Below are positions 24,188-33,697 of a DNA stretch of 44,714 bases, one piece after another. Position numbers and translations under genes: made by a program. Where the stretch lies: NCBI RefSeq assembly GCF_009711935.1, contig NZ_VIKX01000122.1, forward strand, positions 1 to 44,714, given 5' to 3'. The notes below the pieces were generated by a model. The model searched no databases. It was not told where the DNA came from and worked only from the letters and a program-made list of their open reading frames with translations. The DNA is from Dolichospermum sp. UHCC 0259. Its GTDB lineage: Bacteria > Cyanobacteriota > Cyanobacteriia > Cyanobacteriales > Nostocaceae. How positions within the stretch are numbered: the first letter of the stretch is position 1; each line of letters begins with the position of its first letter.

Positions 24188-27100
24188 CTAGGATGTATGA
24201 TTAATAGTTTTCCGCTTGATGGTTTTAATTTTTTGTTGAGTATCTTGTTTATGCTTGATTTTGGCAAGATTTTTTTGTTTTTTGTCTACTGCTGCGATCG
24301 CACCTACTAATTCTTGTAATCTAGTAGTAGAATTATTTACGACTTGATTTAGAAATATTACCCAAAATTCAAGCATTTGGGTAATGGTTACAGATGTAAA
24401 TATATCTGTGTTGTATTCTAAATTAGCAATAATACCTTGTGATGTTTCTGTTAACCTCAAAATTAAATCAAGCTGAGTTGAGCTTTTAGGTATTTGGATC
24501 GAACTGATTGTTAACCCAGGAAGTTCTAATGTTGGTGTTTGTGTATTATCGAAAATGAATTTGGCTTGGAATAAGGGTGACAGATTTAGATTACGTTCTG
24601 GATTGAGAGTATTTACTAAAACATCGAAAGGTAAATCTTGATGGGAATATGCACCTAAAGTCACATCTCTTACTCTTTGTAATAATTCTGAAAATGTTGG
24701 ATTATCACTAACAGAAGTTCGTAATACTAATTGATTTACAAAAAATCCAATTAACCCTTCAGTTTCAGATACATTTCTATTGGCAACATCAGTACCAACT
24801 ACAATATCTTCTTGACCACTGTAGTAGTGCAGTACAGCTTTAAAAGCTGCTAATAGGGTCATAAAAATAGTAGTTCCTTCTCGCAGACTCAGACTTTTAA
24901 TAGCTGCAATTAATGTTAGATTGAGTGTTAAAGTTTGTTTTGCACCCCGATAAATAGCAATATTAGGTCGAGGATAATCTGTGGGTAATTTGAGGATTGG
25001 TAAGTTTTTTAGTTGCTGTTTCCAATAAATTAATTGATTTTCTAATAACTCTTCTTTGAAACACTGATTTTGCCAAATCGCAAAGTCCGCATATTGAATT
25101 GATAGCTCTGGAAGTGGAGAAGGTTTACCCAAACAGAAAGCTTTATACAATTCTACTAATTCTTTAATTAAAACTCCTGTAGACCAACCATCAGAGATAA
25201 TGTGGTGCATAGTCAAAAGCAGTATATAATCTGCTTCAGTTAACCGGATAAGGGTAACTCTTACCAATGATTCTTTATCTAAAGAAAAAGGCTTTACAGC
25301 TTCTTGTTGAGCTAATTTATTGGCTGTATGCTCCCGTTCATTATCTGCTAATTCGCTGATGTCTATGATACTTATTTTTAAAGTTAGAGATGGAGCAATA
25401 ACTTGAATTGGTTCTCCATTAACTACAGTAAAGTTAGTACGAAGAATTTCATGCCGGCGAACAATTTCATTAAGACTTTGTTCTAAGACTGAAATATTTA
25501 GTAAGCCAACAATATGCACAGCATCAAAAATGTTGAAGGCAGTGCTATTAAGCTGTAATTGATCTAGATACCACAATCTTTGTTGAGAAAAAGACAGAGG
25601 TATCTTTTCTGATCTAGAAGCAGGTTTAATCGTTGGTAAGTTCAGTTGTAACTCTGCTTTTGTAGCTTTTTCGATTTCTTTAGCTAATTCTGATACTGTT
25701 GGTGATTCAAATAAACAACGCAGAGGTAATTCTATTTGGAAAGCTTTGCGAATTTGAGAAATAACACGAGTTGCTAACAGAGAATGACCACCTAATTCAA
25801 AGAAGTTGTTATCATTCCCTACTTGTTTGATATCTAAAATATCAGCCCAAATACCAGCGAGGATTTCTTGAACTGGGGTCAAAGTTAGGGAAGTATTTGC
25901 TTCTGACTGCTGTATTCTATCAGGTGCAGGTAAGCCACGACGGTTGATTTTGCCATTGGGTGTGAGAGGAATTTTTTCTAACACTACAAAGGCAGAAGGT
26001 ATCATGTAATCTGGTAATTTCGATTTTAAGAAGTTACGTAATTCTAAGACAGAGATTTCTGTACAATGAGGAACGATATAAGCAACTAGGCGTTTGTCAT
26101 CTTGCCTGTTTTCTCTGACTATCACTACAGTTTCTCTAATTTCTGGGTGTTGATTAATTGCTGCTTCAATTTCCCCAATTTCGATCCGGAAACCACGCAC
26201 TTTAACTTGATGATCTGCACGTCCAAGAAACTCTATATTCCAGTTCGCTAGGTAACGAGCTAAATCACCAGTTTTGTAAAGACGCGCACCTAGTTCATTA
26301 CTAAAAAAGTCAGGAATAAACTTTTGTGCCGTTAATTCTGCACTGTTTAAATAACCTCTACCTACTCCCACTCCGCCTATATAAAGTTCTCCTACTACTC
26401 CTATGGGAACAGGATTTAAATATTTATCTAGCAGGTATATGTGAGTGTTGGCAATGGGACAACCAATAGGTATTGTAGTTGTTAATATGCTATCTTTCTC
26501 GCATTTCCAAAATGTGACATCTACAGCCGCTTCTGTTGGCCCATATAAATTATGTAATTCAGCATCCAAATGTTTGAAAAAACGGTTTTTCAGTTCAATT
26601 GATAATGCTTCACCACTACAAATCACCCGTTTGATACAGTTACATTCCTCAACGCCTGATTGTTCCAGAAATACTTGAAGCATTGATGGTACAAAATGTA
26701 CAGTGGTAATTTGTTTCTGTGTAATTATATTGACTAAATAATTGCTGTCTTTATGTCCATCTGGTTGAGCTATTACTAAACGCGCACCAGTCAACAAGGG
26801 TAAGAAAAATTCCCAAACTGATACATCGAAACTGAAGGGGGTTTTCTGCAAAACTCTGTCTGCTGCTGTTAATTTGCAATAGTCTTGCATCCACAGCAAG
26901 CGGTTAGAGATTGCTCGATGTCTATTCATTGCTCCCTTTGGTTTACCGGTAGAACCAGAGGTATAGATGACATAAGCTAAATTTTCCGGTGTAAGATGGC
27001 AAACAGGGTTTTCTATACTTTCATAGCTTATAGCTTGGCTGTTGCTATCCAAACAAAATACTCTAGCTTGGTGATTAGGTAAACTCTCAACTAAGTTTTG

Positions 27101-28915
27101 CTGGATTAATAACACTGAAACTTGAGAGTTTTCTAACATGAAAGCTAATCTTTCTTGGGGATAGCTGGGGTCTAGGGGTACATAAGCACCACCAGCTTTG
27201 AGAATTGCCAATAGTCCAATCACCATTTCTAGCGATCGCTCTACACAAATCCCTACCAATATCTCTGGACTTACTCCCAGTTTTTGCAGGTAATGCGCAA
27301 GTTGATTGGCTCTTTCATTAAGTTGTCGATAGGTTAAAGATTCATTCTCAAATACTACTGCTATAGCATCGGGGGTTTTCTCTACCTGAGCTTCAAATAG
27401 TTGATGAATACATTTGTCTTGAGGATATTCAAATTGGGTATGATTCCATTCTAGAAATTGCTTTTGTTCAGTTTTAGTTAATAGAGCTAATTCCTCAATT
27501 ATTTGCTCTGGATTAGTAATAATACTCTCCAGTAAAGTTTGGAAATGACCCTGCATTCTCTTGATAGTAGAAACATCAAAGAGATCGGTATTGTATTGCA
27601 AGTTGCCTATTAATCCTTGTTCAGTTTCTACCATTGATAAACACAAATCAAACTTAACTGTGTGATTGTGGAACTCTAAACTTTCCCAAGTTAAATTCGG
27701 TATTTCTAATGTTTTATTTGGTGTATTTTGTAGTTGAAACATCACCTGAAATAAGGCTGTGTGGCTAAAGTTACGTTCTGGTTGGAGTTTTTCGACTATT
27801 TTCTCAAAAGGTAAATCTTGATGGGCATAAGCTTCTAAAGCTACTTGTCGAACTTGTCGCAACAGTTGCCGAAAGCTCGGTTTATTACTCAGGTCAGTTC
27901 GTAAGACTAAAGTATTAACAAAAAAGCCAATTAGCGTTTCTAATTCTTCTCGGTTACGACCTGCTATAGTTGTGCCAACCAAAATATCTGTTTGTTGGGT
28001 ATAACGATAAAGTAAAACTTTAAAAGCAGTAAGTAAAGTAATAAATAAAGTAGCTTCTTCCTGTTGTGAAAGTGTTTTGAGAGCCTGGGTTAATTCTGGT
28101 GATAAACTAAAAGATAGTTGAGAACCCCGATTACTCATTACGGGTGGTCTAGGATAGTCAGTAGGTAGTTCTATGACAGCAGGTGCATCTGCTAGTTGTT
28201 TTTCCCAATAGGATCTTTGCTTTTCTAAAACTTCTCCTGTGAGGTAGTTTTTTTGCCAAATAGCATAGTCTACATATTGGATTGGTAGTTCTTTGAGGGG
28301 TGAAATTTGACCGTTAGAGAAAGCTTGGTAAAGAGTGGTGAGTTCTTGTAGTAAGATTGCAAATGACCAGCGATCGCAGATAATATGGTGCATGGTTAGC
28401 AGTAATACATACTCTGTTTCGCTTAATTGCAGTAGTTTAACTCGGATGAGTGGATTTTCACTTAAATCAAATAGTTGCGAAGCTTCCTCAATAGCTAGGC
28501 GTTTAACTTCGATTGTTTGTTCTGGAGGCGTTAGTAACTCAAGGCTAACTATAGGTAAATTTAAGTTAAAGTGAGGGAAAATAATGGGGATTGCTTTTCC
28601 TTCTACTGTAGTAAATATAGTTCTGAGAGATTCATGTCGGCGGACTATTTCATTCAGACTTTTTTCTAATACAAATACATCCAGAATACCCCGTAAGCAT
28701 AAAGCTGTTGGCTCATTATATAGAGGCTGATTTGGATCTAACTGTTCTAGAAACCATAGTCTTTCTTGGGCAAAAGATAAAGGAATTGAATCTGAATGTT
28801 GACGACAAGGTATAGTATTATTCTGCAATTTACCTTGCATTAATTTTGCTAATAAAGCTTTTTTAGCTGTTGATAAATTAGCTTTTTTTTGTAATAGTAA
28901 ATCAGATTCAGACAT
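24188..28915 (-). CDS. NRPS: C-A(Ser?)-T-C
   Basis: A 1575-residue synthetase. First C domain about 43-480; its active site is HHIICDRWS (176-184), so the Gly of HHxxxDG is Arg182. It receives the chain from the preceding PKS. A domain about 500-1010 with pocket residues D-V-W-H-I-S-L-V-D-K, close to serine codes. T domain about 1015-1090 (FFELGGHSLL). Second C domain about 1110-1545 with normal HHIISDGWS; it has no A domain after it in this protein and must work with the next protein's T domain. The C-terminus is a Lys-rich tail (about the last 35 residues), which may dock the dioxygenase encoded 8 bp downstream. There is no epimerase. The Ser prediction is by eye. Confidence 0.93.
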   Translation of the reverse strand: MSESDLLLQKKANLSTAKKALLAKLMQGKLQNNTIPCRQHSDSIPLSFAQERLWFLEQLDPNQPLYNEPTALCLRGILDVFVLEKSLNEIVRRHESLRTIFTTVEGKAIPIIFPHFNLNLPIVSLELLTPPEQTIEVKRLAIEEASQLFDLSENPLIRVKLLQLSETEYVLLLTMHHIICDRWSFAILLQELTTLYQAFSNGQISPLKELPIQYVDYAIWQKNYLTGEVLEKQRSYWEKQLADAPAVIELPTDYPRPPVMSNRGSQLSFSLSPELTQALKTLSQQEEATLFITLLTAFKVLLYRYTQQTDILVGTTIAGRNREELETLIGFFVNTLVLRTDLSNKPSFRQLLRQVRQVALEAYAHQDLPFEKIVEKLQPERNFSHTALFQVMFQLQNTPNKTLEIPNLTWESLEFHNHTVKFDLCLSMVETEQGLIGNLQYNTDLFDVSTIKRMQGHFQTLLESIITNPEQIIEELALLTKTEQKQFLEWNHTQFEYPQDKCIHQLFEAQVEKTPDAIAVVFENESLTYRQLNERANQLAHYLQKLGVSPEILVGICVERSLEMVIGLLAILKAGGAYVPLDPSYPQERLAFMLENSQVSVLLIQQNLVESLPNHQARVFCLDSNSQAISYESIENPVCHLTPENLAYVIYTSGSTGKPKGAMNRHRAISNRLLWMQDYCKLTAADRVLQKTPFSFDVSVWEFFLPLLTGARLVIAQPDGHKDSNYLVNIITQKQITTVHFVPSMLQVFLEQSGVEECNCIKRVICSGEALSIELKNRFFKHLDAELHNLYGPTEAAVDVTFWKCEKDSILTTTIPIGCPIANTHIYLLDKYLNPVPIGVVGELYIGGVGVGRGYLNSAELTAQKFIPDFFSNELGARLYKTGDLARYLANWNIEFLGRADHQVKVRGFRIEIGEIEAAINQHPEIRETVVIVRENRQDDKRLVAYIVPHCTEISVLELRNFLKSKLPDYMIPSAFVVLEKIPLTPNGKINRRGLPAPDRIQQSEANTSLTLTPVQEILAGIWADILDIKQVGNDNNFFELGGHSLLATRVISQIRKAFQIELPLRCLFESPTVSELAKEIEKATKAELQLNLPTIKPASRSEKIPLSFSQQRLWYLDQLQLNSTAFNIFDAVHIVGLLNISVLEQSLNEIVRRHEILRTNFTVVNGEPIQVIAPSLTLKISIIDISELADNEREHTANKLAQQEAVKPFSLDKESLVRVTLIRLTEADYILLLTMHHIISDGWSTGVLIKELVELYKAFCLGKPSPLPELSIQYADFAIWQNQCFKEELLENQLIYWKQQLKNLPILKLPTDYPRPNIAIYRGAKQTLTLNLTLIAAIKSLSLREGTTIFMTLLAAFKAVLHYYSGQEDIVVGTDVANRNVSETEGLIGFFVNQLVLRTSVSDNPTFSELLQRVRDVTLGAYSHQDLPFDVLVNTLNPERNLNLSPLFQAKFIFDNTQTPTLELPGLTISSIQIPKSSTQLDLILRLTETSQGIIANLEYNTDIFTSVTITQMLEFWVIFLNQVVNNSTTRLQELVGAIAAVDKKQKNLAKIKHKQDTQQKIKTIKRKTINHTS

Positions 28916-29007
28916 ATTGCCACTCTCAGCTATTCAAAAGATTTGATTGATATCTACAATTTAGGCTTAGTTTTATTACTTACAGGACTTACGCAACTGG
29001 CACATTG

Positions 29008-29072
29008 GTAGGGTGCGTCAGATATTAACAATCCGTTTATTTGCAGAATTTATGCAGTCTGACGCACCCTAC
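29008..29072. repeat. 15-bp inverted repeat between PKS and NRPS genes
   Basis: GTAGGGTGCGTCAGA (29008-29022) and TCTGACGCACCCTAC (29058-29072) are exact inverted copies with a 35-bp loop, just 2 bp after the PKS stop. The adjacent TACAGGACTTACGCA (28981-28995) is a common end sequence of cyanobacterial non-coding elements. It lies in the only large gap (159 bp) within the biosynthetic operon, so it could attenuate or process the transcript. It has no T-run typical of a terminator. Confidence 0.75.
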
Positions 29073-29074
29073 AA

Positions 29075-32000
29075 CTAAACGCCCAAAAGACGTTGTGCTT
29101 CTTCTTCCGATAAATCTGCAATTTTTTCTAAAATTAGGTGTTCTACTATCTCAGCTAGATTGGCAATTGTAGAACTTTCAGAAAATAAACTACTCAGAGG
29201 AATTTCTATTAAAAATGTTTTTCTTACTTGAGAAATTACCTGAGTCGCTAATAGAGAATGTCCACCTAATTCAAAGAAATTATCATATATACCCACCTTG
29301 TCTAAACCCAAAGTCTGTTGCCATAATTCCGTAATACTTTGTTCTATAATGCTGCGAGGAGCAACATAAGGATTATGGAGATGAGGACGGGGATGGAGTT
29401 GTTGAGAAAACTTTATTTGGCTAACTTGTTGCTCTAGATTATTTAACTCTGTTGCCAAATTTATATTAGCATAACTTCGTTGAATTTGTTCCTCAATATT
29501 TTGTTTGCTTACTACTACTTGAGATAAGCGACCATGTAAAATTCTGCTAAAAACTTCTATCCCATTTTGGGGTGATATAGCTTTATTTAGATGCTGTGCG
29601 CGGCGGTTTTTTAGTTCCTCTGGGATAGCTGTATTTACTAACATTCCTACTTCTTGCCAACCACACCAATTTATAGTGATAGTTAGGGGTTTTTGTTGAA
29701 AATACTTGCTTTGGGCAAATCCATCTAAGAAAGCATTAGCAGCACAATAATCTACTTGTCCCAAACCACCAAGAATTGATGTTAAGGATGAGCAAAGAAC
29801 AAAGAAATCTAACTTTTTATTACAGAAAACAGTATCAATTACTAAAGTTCCTTGGACTTTTGGTGCTAGTACATTTTGGGCTGTTTCCGGTGTTTTCAGT
29901 TGAATAATCCCACCACCAGCTACACCTGCGGTGTGAATTACACCGTTAATTTCACCAAATTGTGCTAATACTTGATTTTTAACAGATTGCATTTGTTCTA
30001 GGTTGGTAACATCAGCAGTTAAAACTAGGACTTCAGCACCAATATTTTCTAAATTTTGTAACTTTTTGATGTTTTGAATAACAGGATTTTGGTGATCATG
30101 GTTTATTAGCCATTCTTCCCATTTATCACGTTTGGGAAATTGAGAACGCCCGATTAACACTAACTTTGCTTTTACTGTTTGGGCTAAATATTCTCCTAGT
30201 GTTAAACCAATACCTCCCAGACCTCCAGTAATAACATATACTCCCCCTTGTCTTAGTGGCGAATTTTCTAAACTGGCTGTTTCTAACTGAGTTTTTTCAA
30301 AAGTTTGTATCCAGCGATGTTGCCCCCGATAAGCAATAATTAATTCTTGAGAATTAGATATTAGTTCAGTTAAAACTTTCTCTATCAGTTGTTGTTTTTT
30401 GAGTTCCTGCTGAGGAATTATTATATCAATATTCCGGCAGGTAATATTAGTAAACTCCTGACTAATTACCTTACACGCACCCAACACAGTTGTTTTTTCA
30501 GGAGATAAATTTTCTTCTCCAGTCACATTATGCAGATTATTAGTAATAACCATAATTTGCACTTGATCATTAATAGGCTGCTGTCCTAATGCTTGAGCAA
30601 GAAAAAGTAAACTCCAAAAACCAAAATCAATTTCTGATAAAGATTGATTATTTGGAGTTATTCCCCAGCAATGAAATATGATTTGTGGGATTTTATTACT
30701 CAAGCACAAATCTTGAATTAAAGCATCATAATCAGATTTAGTTTGAGGATGAATACTATAAACACCATCCCTGAGTTTAGTAAATTTGTCTCCCGCTTGT
30801 ACAATAATTACATCTTGTCCTTGTTGTTGTAATTCTTGAACAAGTTCTGTACCTATTCTTAAACCATCAATAAATACTAAACAACATTGTTTTTCCGGCA
30901 TCATCTGTTTATTAACAGATGTTTTTAGAGGTATTGTTTGTTTCCAAACAGGAACGTAAAACCAATCATTGATATCTTGAGAAATCAGGTCTACTTTTGT
31001 TTGTGGTTCTATCCAAAATCTTTGTCGTTCAAAAGGATATGTGGGTAAAGGAACGCGGTAACGAGGCTGGGAATTATAAAATTCTGACCAGTTAATCTCA
31101 ATTCCAGCTTGCCAAAGTTGACCAAGGGTGTTGAATAAAAAAGCTACATCTGATTGTTGTTCTTGAGGATGGCGTAGAGAAGATAATATAGTTTGTGATC
31201 CTTCTAGCTGTTTCACTAAGTTACTTAATACCTTACCTGGACCAACTTCTAAGAAAATTTGCTCTGGTTTGTTCCCTAATTCAGTCATACCCTCATAAAA
31301 ACGTACTGTTTGCCGCAAATGCTGTCCCCAGTAGTGAGAATCAGTTGCTTGGGCGGTTGTAATCCAAGTACCTGTAACATTAGAAATAAAGGGAATTTGG
31401 GGAGATTGTAAGTTAATTTTGCTTAAATACTCTTGAAATTCCTCAATGATGGGATTCATCATTTGGGAATGAAAGGCGTGGGAATTGTGCAAATTACGGC
31501 ACTCTACACCTTTATCTACAAGTTGTTGATGTAGTGCTTCTATTGCTGTATGAGTTCCTGAAACCACGCATAAACTAGGGGCATTATTGGCAGCTAAAGA
31601 TAAATTTTCATTCAGTAAAGGTTTAATTTCTGCTGCTGACAGGAAAACAGCCAACATTGCGCCTGATGGTAGTTGCTGCATCAATTTTCCCCGCATAGCC
31701 ACCAGTGCTAAAGCATCTTCGAGGGTGAAAACATCAGCCAGACAAGCAGCCACATATTCCCCAATACTGTGACCAATCATTGCTTGTGGGTTGACTCCCC
31801 AGGTGATCCATAATTTAGCTAGTGCATATTCAATGACAAATAGCGCAGGTTGGGTAATAGCAGTTTGGGTTAATTGCTGTGTTGCTTCGGAAGTTGCTGT
31901 GGTGGGATAGAGGATTGGGCGTAAATCTAATCCTAAATGGGGTTTGAGTAGTTGGCAGCAATTATCCACCTGTTCCCTGAAAATGGCTTCTGTTTCGTAC

Positions 32001-33661
32001 AGTTCTCGACCCATGTTTACATATTGAGAACCCTGACCAGGAAACATAAATATAATTGCAGGATGTTCGGCTTGAGAAGATGGGGTGTTGTGAGTTTCTA
32101 AAACTTGAATTGCATCTTCAATATTTTCACAGATTGCTATGTGGCGATGTTCAAAACTCCGACGACCCACGCTCAGGGTATACGCAACATCAGCCAAATT
32201 AACATCAGGATGCTGCTTGAGATGTTGGGCTAAATTATGGGTAGCAGTTTCTAATGCAGATTCAGTTTTGGCAGAAATGACTAACAACTGATATCCTCTC
32301 CCCTGCACCTCTGCACCTCTGCTCCCCTGCTCAATAATCGGTGCTTCTTCAAGAATAATATGGGCATTTGTGCCACCAATACCAAAAGAACTCACTCCAG
32401 CGCGGCGTGGGTGGTTTGGTGAATGCCATTCTTTTAGTTGGTTATTGACATAAAAAGGACTGTTGGCAAAGTCAATTTGGGGATTAGGTGAGGCAAAATT
32501 TAAACTCGGTGGAATTTGCTTGTTTTTTAATGCCAAAACTGTTTTGATGAAACCAGCAATACCAGCAGCAGCATCTAAATGTCCAATGTTAGTTTTGACT
32601 GAAGATAAGGCACAAAAATTTTGTTTTTGAGTATAAAGGGAGAAGGATTTTTTTAAAGCCGCAATTTCGATAGGGTCGCCTAAAACTGTTGCTGTACCGT
32701 GAGTTTCTATGTAGCTAACTGTTTCTGGATCAACTCCTGATACTGCTAATGCTTCGGTGATGACTTTGGCTTGTCCATCAATACTAGGTGCTGTATAACC
32801 GACTTTGAGAGAACCATCATTATTAACAGCCGTACCTTTGATGATAGCGTGAATGCGATCGCCATCTCTCATAGCATCTGACAAACGTTTGAAAACTACA
32901 ACGCCAACACCATTACCATTAAGAGTACCTTTGGCTTGTGCATCAAAGGCGCGACAATGACCATCTGATGATAAAATTCCTCCTTCTTGGTAAAGATAAC
33001 CTGTTGTTTGATTTGCAGATATGGAAACTCCGCCAGCTACAGCAATATCACATTCATGATTGAGTAAGCTTTGACAGGCTAAATGAATCCCCACTAAGGA
33101 ACTAGAACAGCCTGTTTGAACATTAATCGCTGAACCTTTGAAGTTTAATTTATAAGCTACTCTTGTGGCTAAGTTATCAGCACGGTTATTATGTCTGATT
33201 TGGTCAAAGCCGACTAATTTAATTAATTCGGAATTGGGTAAAAGATTGAATAAAAAGTAAGTGTTAATACTAGAACTAGCATAAATACTAATTTGTTCTT
33301 GATCAGTTTCAGTGTTATAGCCAGCATTTTCTAAAGCTTCCCAAGCAACTTCTAAAAAAATCCGTTGCTGGGGGTCCATAATTTCTGCTTCTCTGGGAGA
33401 GTAATCAAAGAAAGAAGCAGCAAATAATTCAATATCTTCTAATACGAATCCTGCTTTCACATAATGAGGATTATTTAGTAGTTGTGCATCTACACCCTGG
33501 GCTTGCAACTCTGTATCAGTAAATTCAGTTAAAGCCTCTACTCCGTCGCGGAGATTCTGCCAATAAGCATCGAGATTATTAGCTTTGGGGAATCTCCCAG
33601 CCATACCAATAATAGCGATATCAGTTTCACAAATTTGGTTCTTGTTTTCTATGTTGTTCAT
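29075..33661 (-). CDS. Type I PKS module: KS-AT(malonyl)-KR-ACP
   Basis: A 1528-residue single-module polyketide synthase. KS about 15-440 has the catalytic Cys185 in QTGCSSS and the His residues in YIETHGTATVLGDP and NIGHLDAAAG. AT about 540-850 has GHSIGEY and the HAFH motif, which indicates malonyl-CoA. KR about 1120-1310 has GGLGGIG, a CSS Ser, VDYCAAN Tyr/Asn and the conserved Lys in APKVQG, so it should be active. The carrier (about 1440-1510) has FFELGGHSLL, a PCP-like sequence common in hybrid lines. No DH, ER or MT is present. It should add a C2 unit reduced to a beta-hydroxy group onto the Asp from the preceding module (a statine-like unit). The ATG at 33661 is chosen over a TTG at 33682; neither has a clear Shine-Dalgarno. 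Confidence 0.93.
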   Translation of the reverse strand: MNNIENKNQICETDIAIIGMAGRFPKANNLDAYWQNLRDGVEALTEFTDTELQAQGVDAQLLNNPHYVKAGFVLEDIELFAASFFDYSPREAEIMDPQQRIFLEVAWEALENAGYNTETDQEQISIYASSSINTYFLFNLLPNSELIKLVGFDQIRHNNRADNLATRVAYKLNFKGSAINVQTGCSSSLVGIHLACQSLLNHECDIAVAGGVSISANQTTGYLYQEGGILSSDGHCRAFDAQAKGTLNGNGVGVVVFKRLSDAMRDGDRIHAIIKGTAVNNDGSLKVGYTAPSIDGQAKVITEALAVSGVDPETVSYIETHGTATVLGDPIEIAALKKSFSLYTQKQNFCALSSVKTNIGHLDAAAGIAGFIKTVLALKNKQIPPSLNFASPNPQIDFANSPFYVNNQLKEWHSPNHPRRAGVSSFGIGGTNAHIILEEAPIIEQGSRGAEVQGRGYQLLVISAKTESALETATHNLAQHLKQHPDVNLADVAYTLSVGRRSFEHRHIAICENIEDAIQVLETHNTPSSQAEHPAIIFMFPGQGSQYVNMGRELYETEAIFREQVDNCCQLLKPHLGLDLRPILYPTTATSEATQQLTQTAITQPALFVIEYALAKLWITWGVNPQAMIGHSIGEYVAACLADVFTLEDALALVAMRGKLMQQLPSGAMLAVFLSAAEIKPLLNENLSLAANNAPSLCVVSGTHTAIEALHQQLVDKGVECRNLHNSHAFHSQMMNPIIEEFQEYLSKINLQSPQIPFISNVTGTWITTAQATDSHYWGQHLRQTVRFYEGMTELGNKPEQIFLEVGPGKVLSNLVKQLEGSQTILSSLRHPQEQQSDVAFLFNTLGQLWQAGIEINWSEFYNSQPRYRVPLPTYPFERQRFWIEPQTKVDLISQDINDWFYVPVWKQTIPLKTSVNKQMMPEKQCCLVFIDGLRIGTELVQELQQQGQDVIIVQAGDKFTKLRDGVYSIHPQTKSDYDALIQDLCLSNKIPQIIFHCWGITPNNQSLSEIDFGFWSLLFLAQALGQQPINDQVQIMVITNNLHNVTGEENLSPEKTTVLGACKVISQEFTNITCRNIDIIIPQQELKKQQLIEKVLTELISNSQELIIAYRGQHRWIQTFEKTQLETASLENSPLRQGGVYVITGGLGGIGLTLGEYLAQTVKAKLVLIGRSQFPKRDKWEEWLINHDHQNPVIQNIKKLQNLENIGAEVLVLTADVTNLEQMQSVKNQVLAQFGEINGVIHTAGVAGGGIIQLKTPETAQNVLAPKVQGTLVIDTVFCNKKLDFFVLCSSLTSILGGLGQVDYCAANAFLDGFAQSKYFQQKPLTITINWCGWQEVGMLVNTAIPEELKNRRAQHLNKAISPQNGIEVFSRILHGRLSQVVVSKQNIEEQIQRSYANINLATELNNLEQQVSQIKFSQQLHPRPHLHNPYVAPRSIIEQSITELWQQTLGLDKVGIYDNFFELGGHSLLATQVISQVRKTFLIEIPLSSLFSESSTIANLAEIVEHLILEKIADLSEEEAQRLLGV

Positions 33662-33697
33662 GGCTTGATTTAAGGTTTTCAATTATTTAAGTTATGT

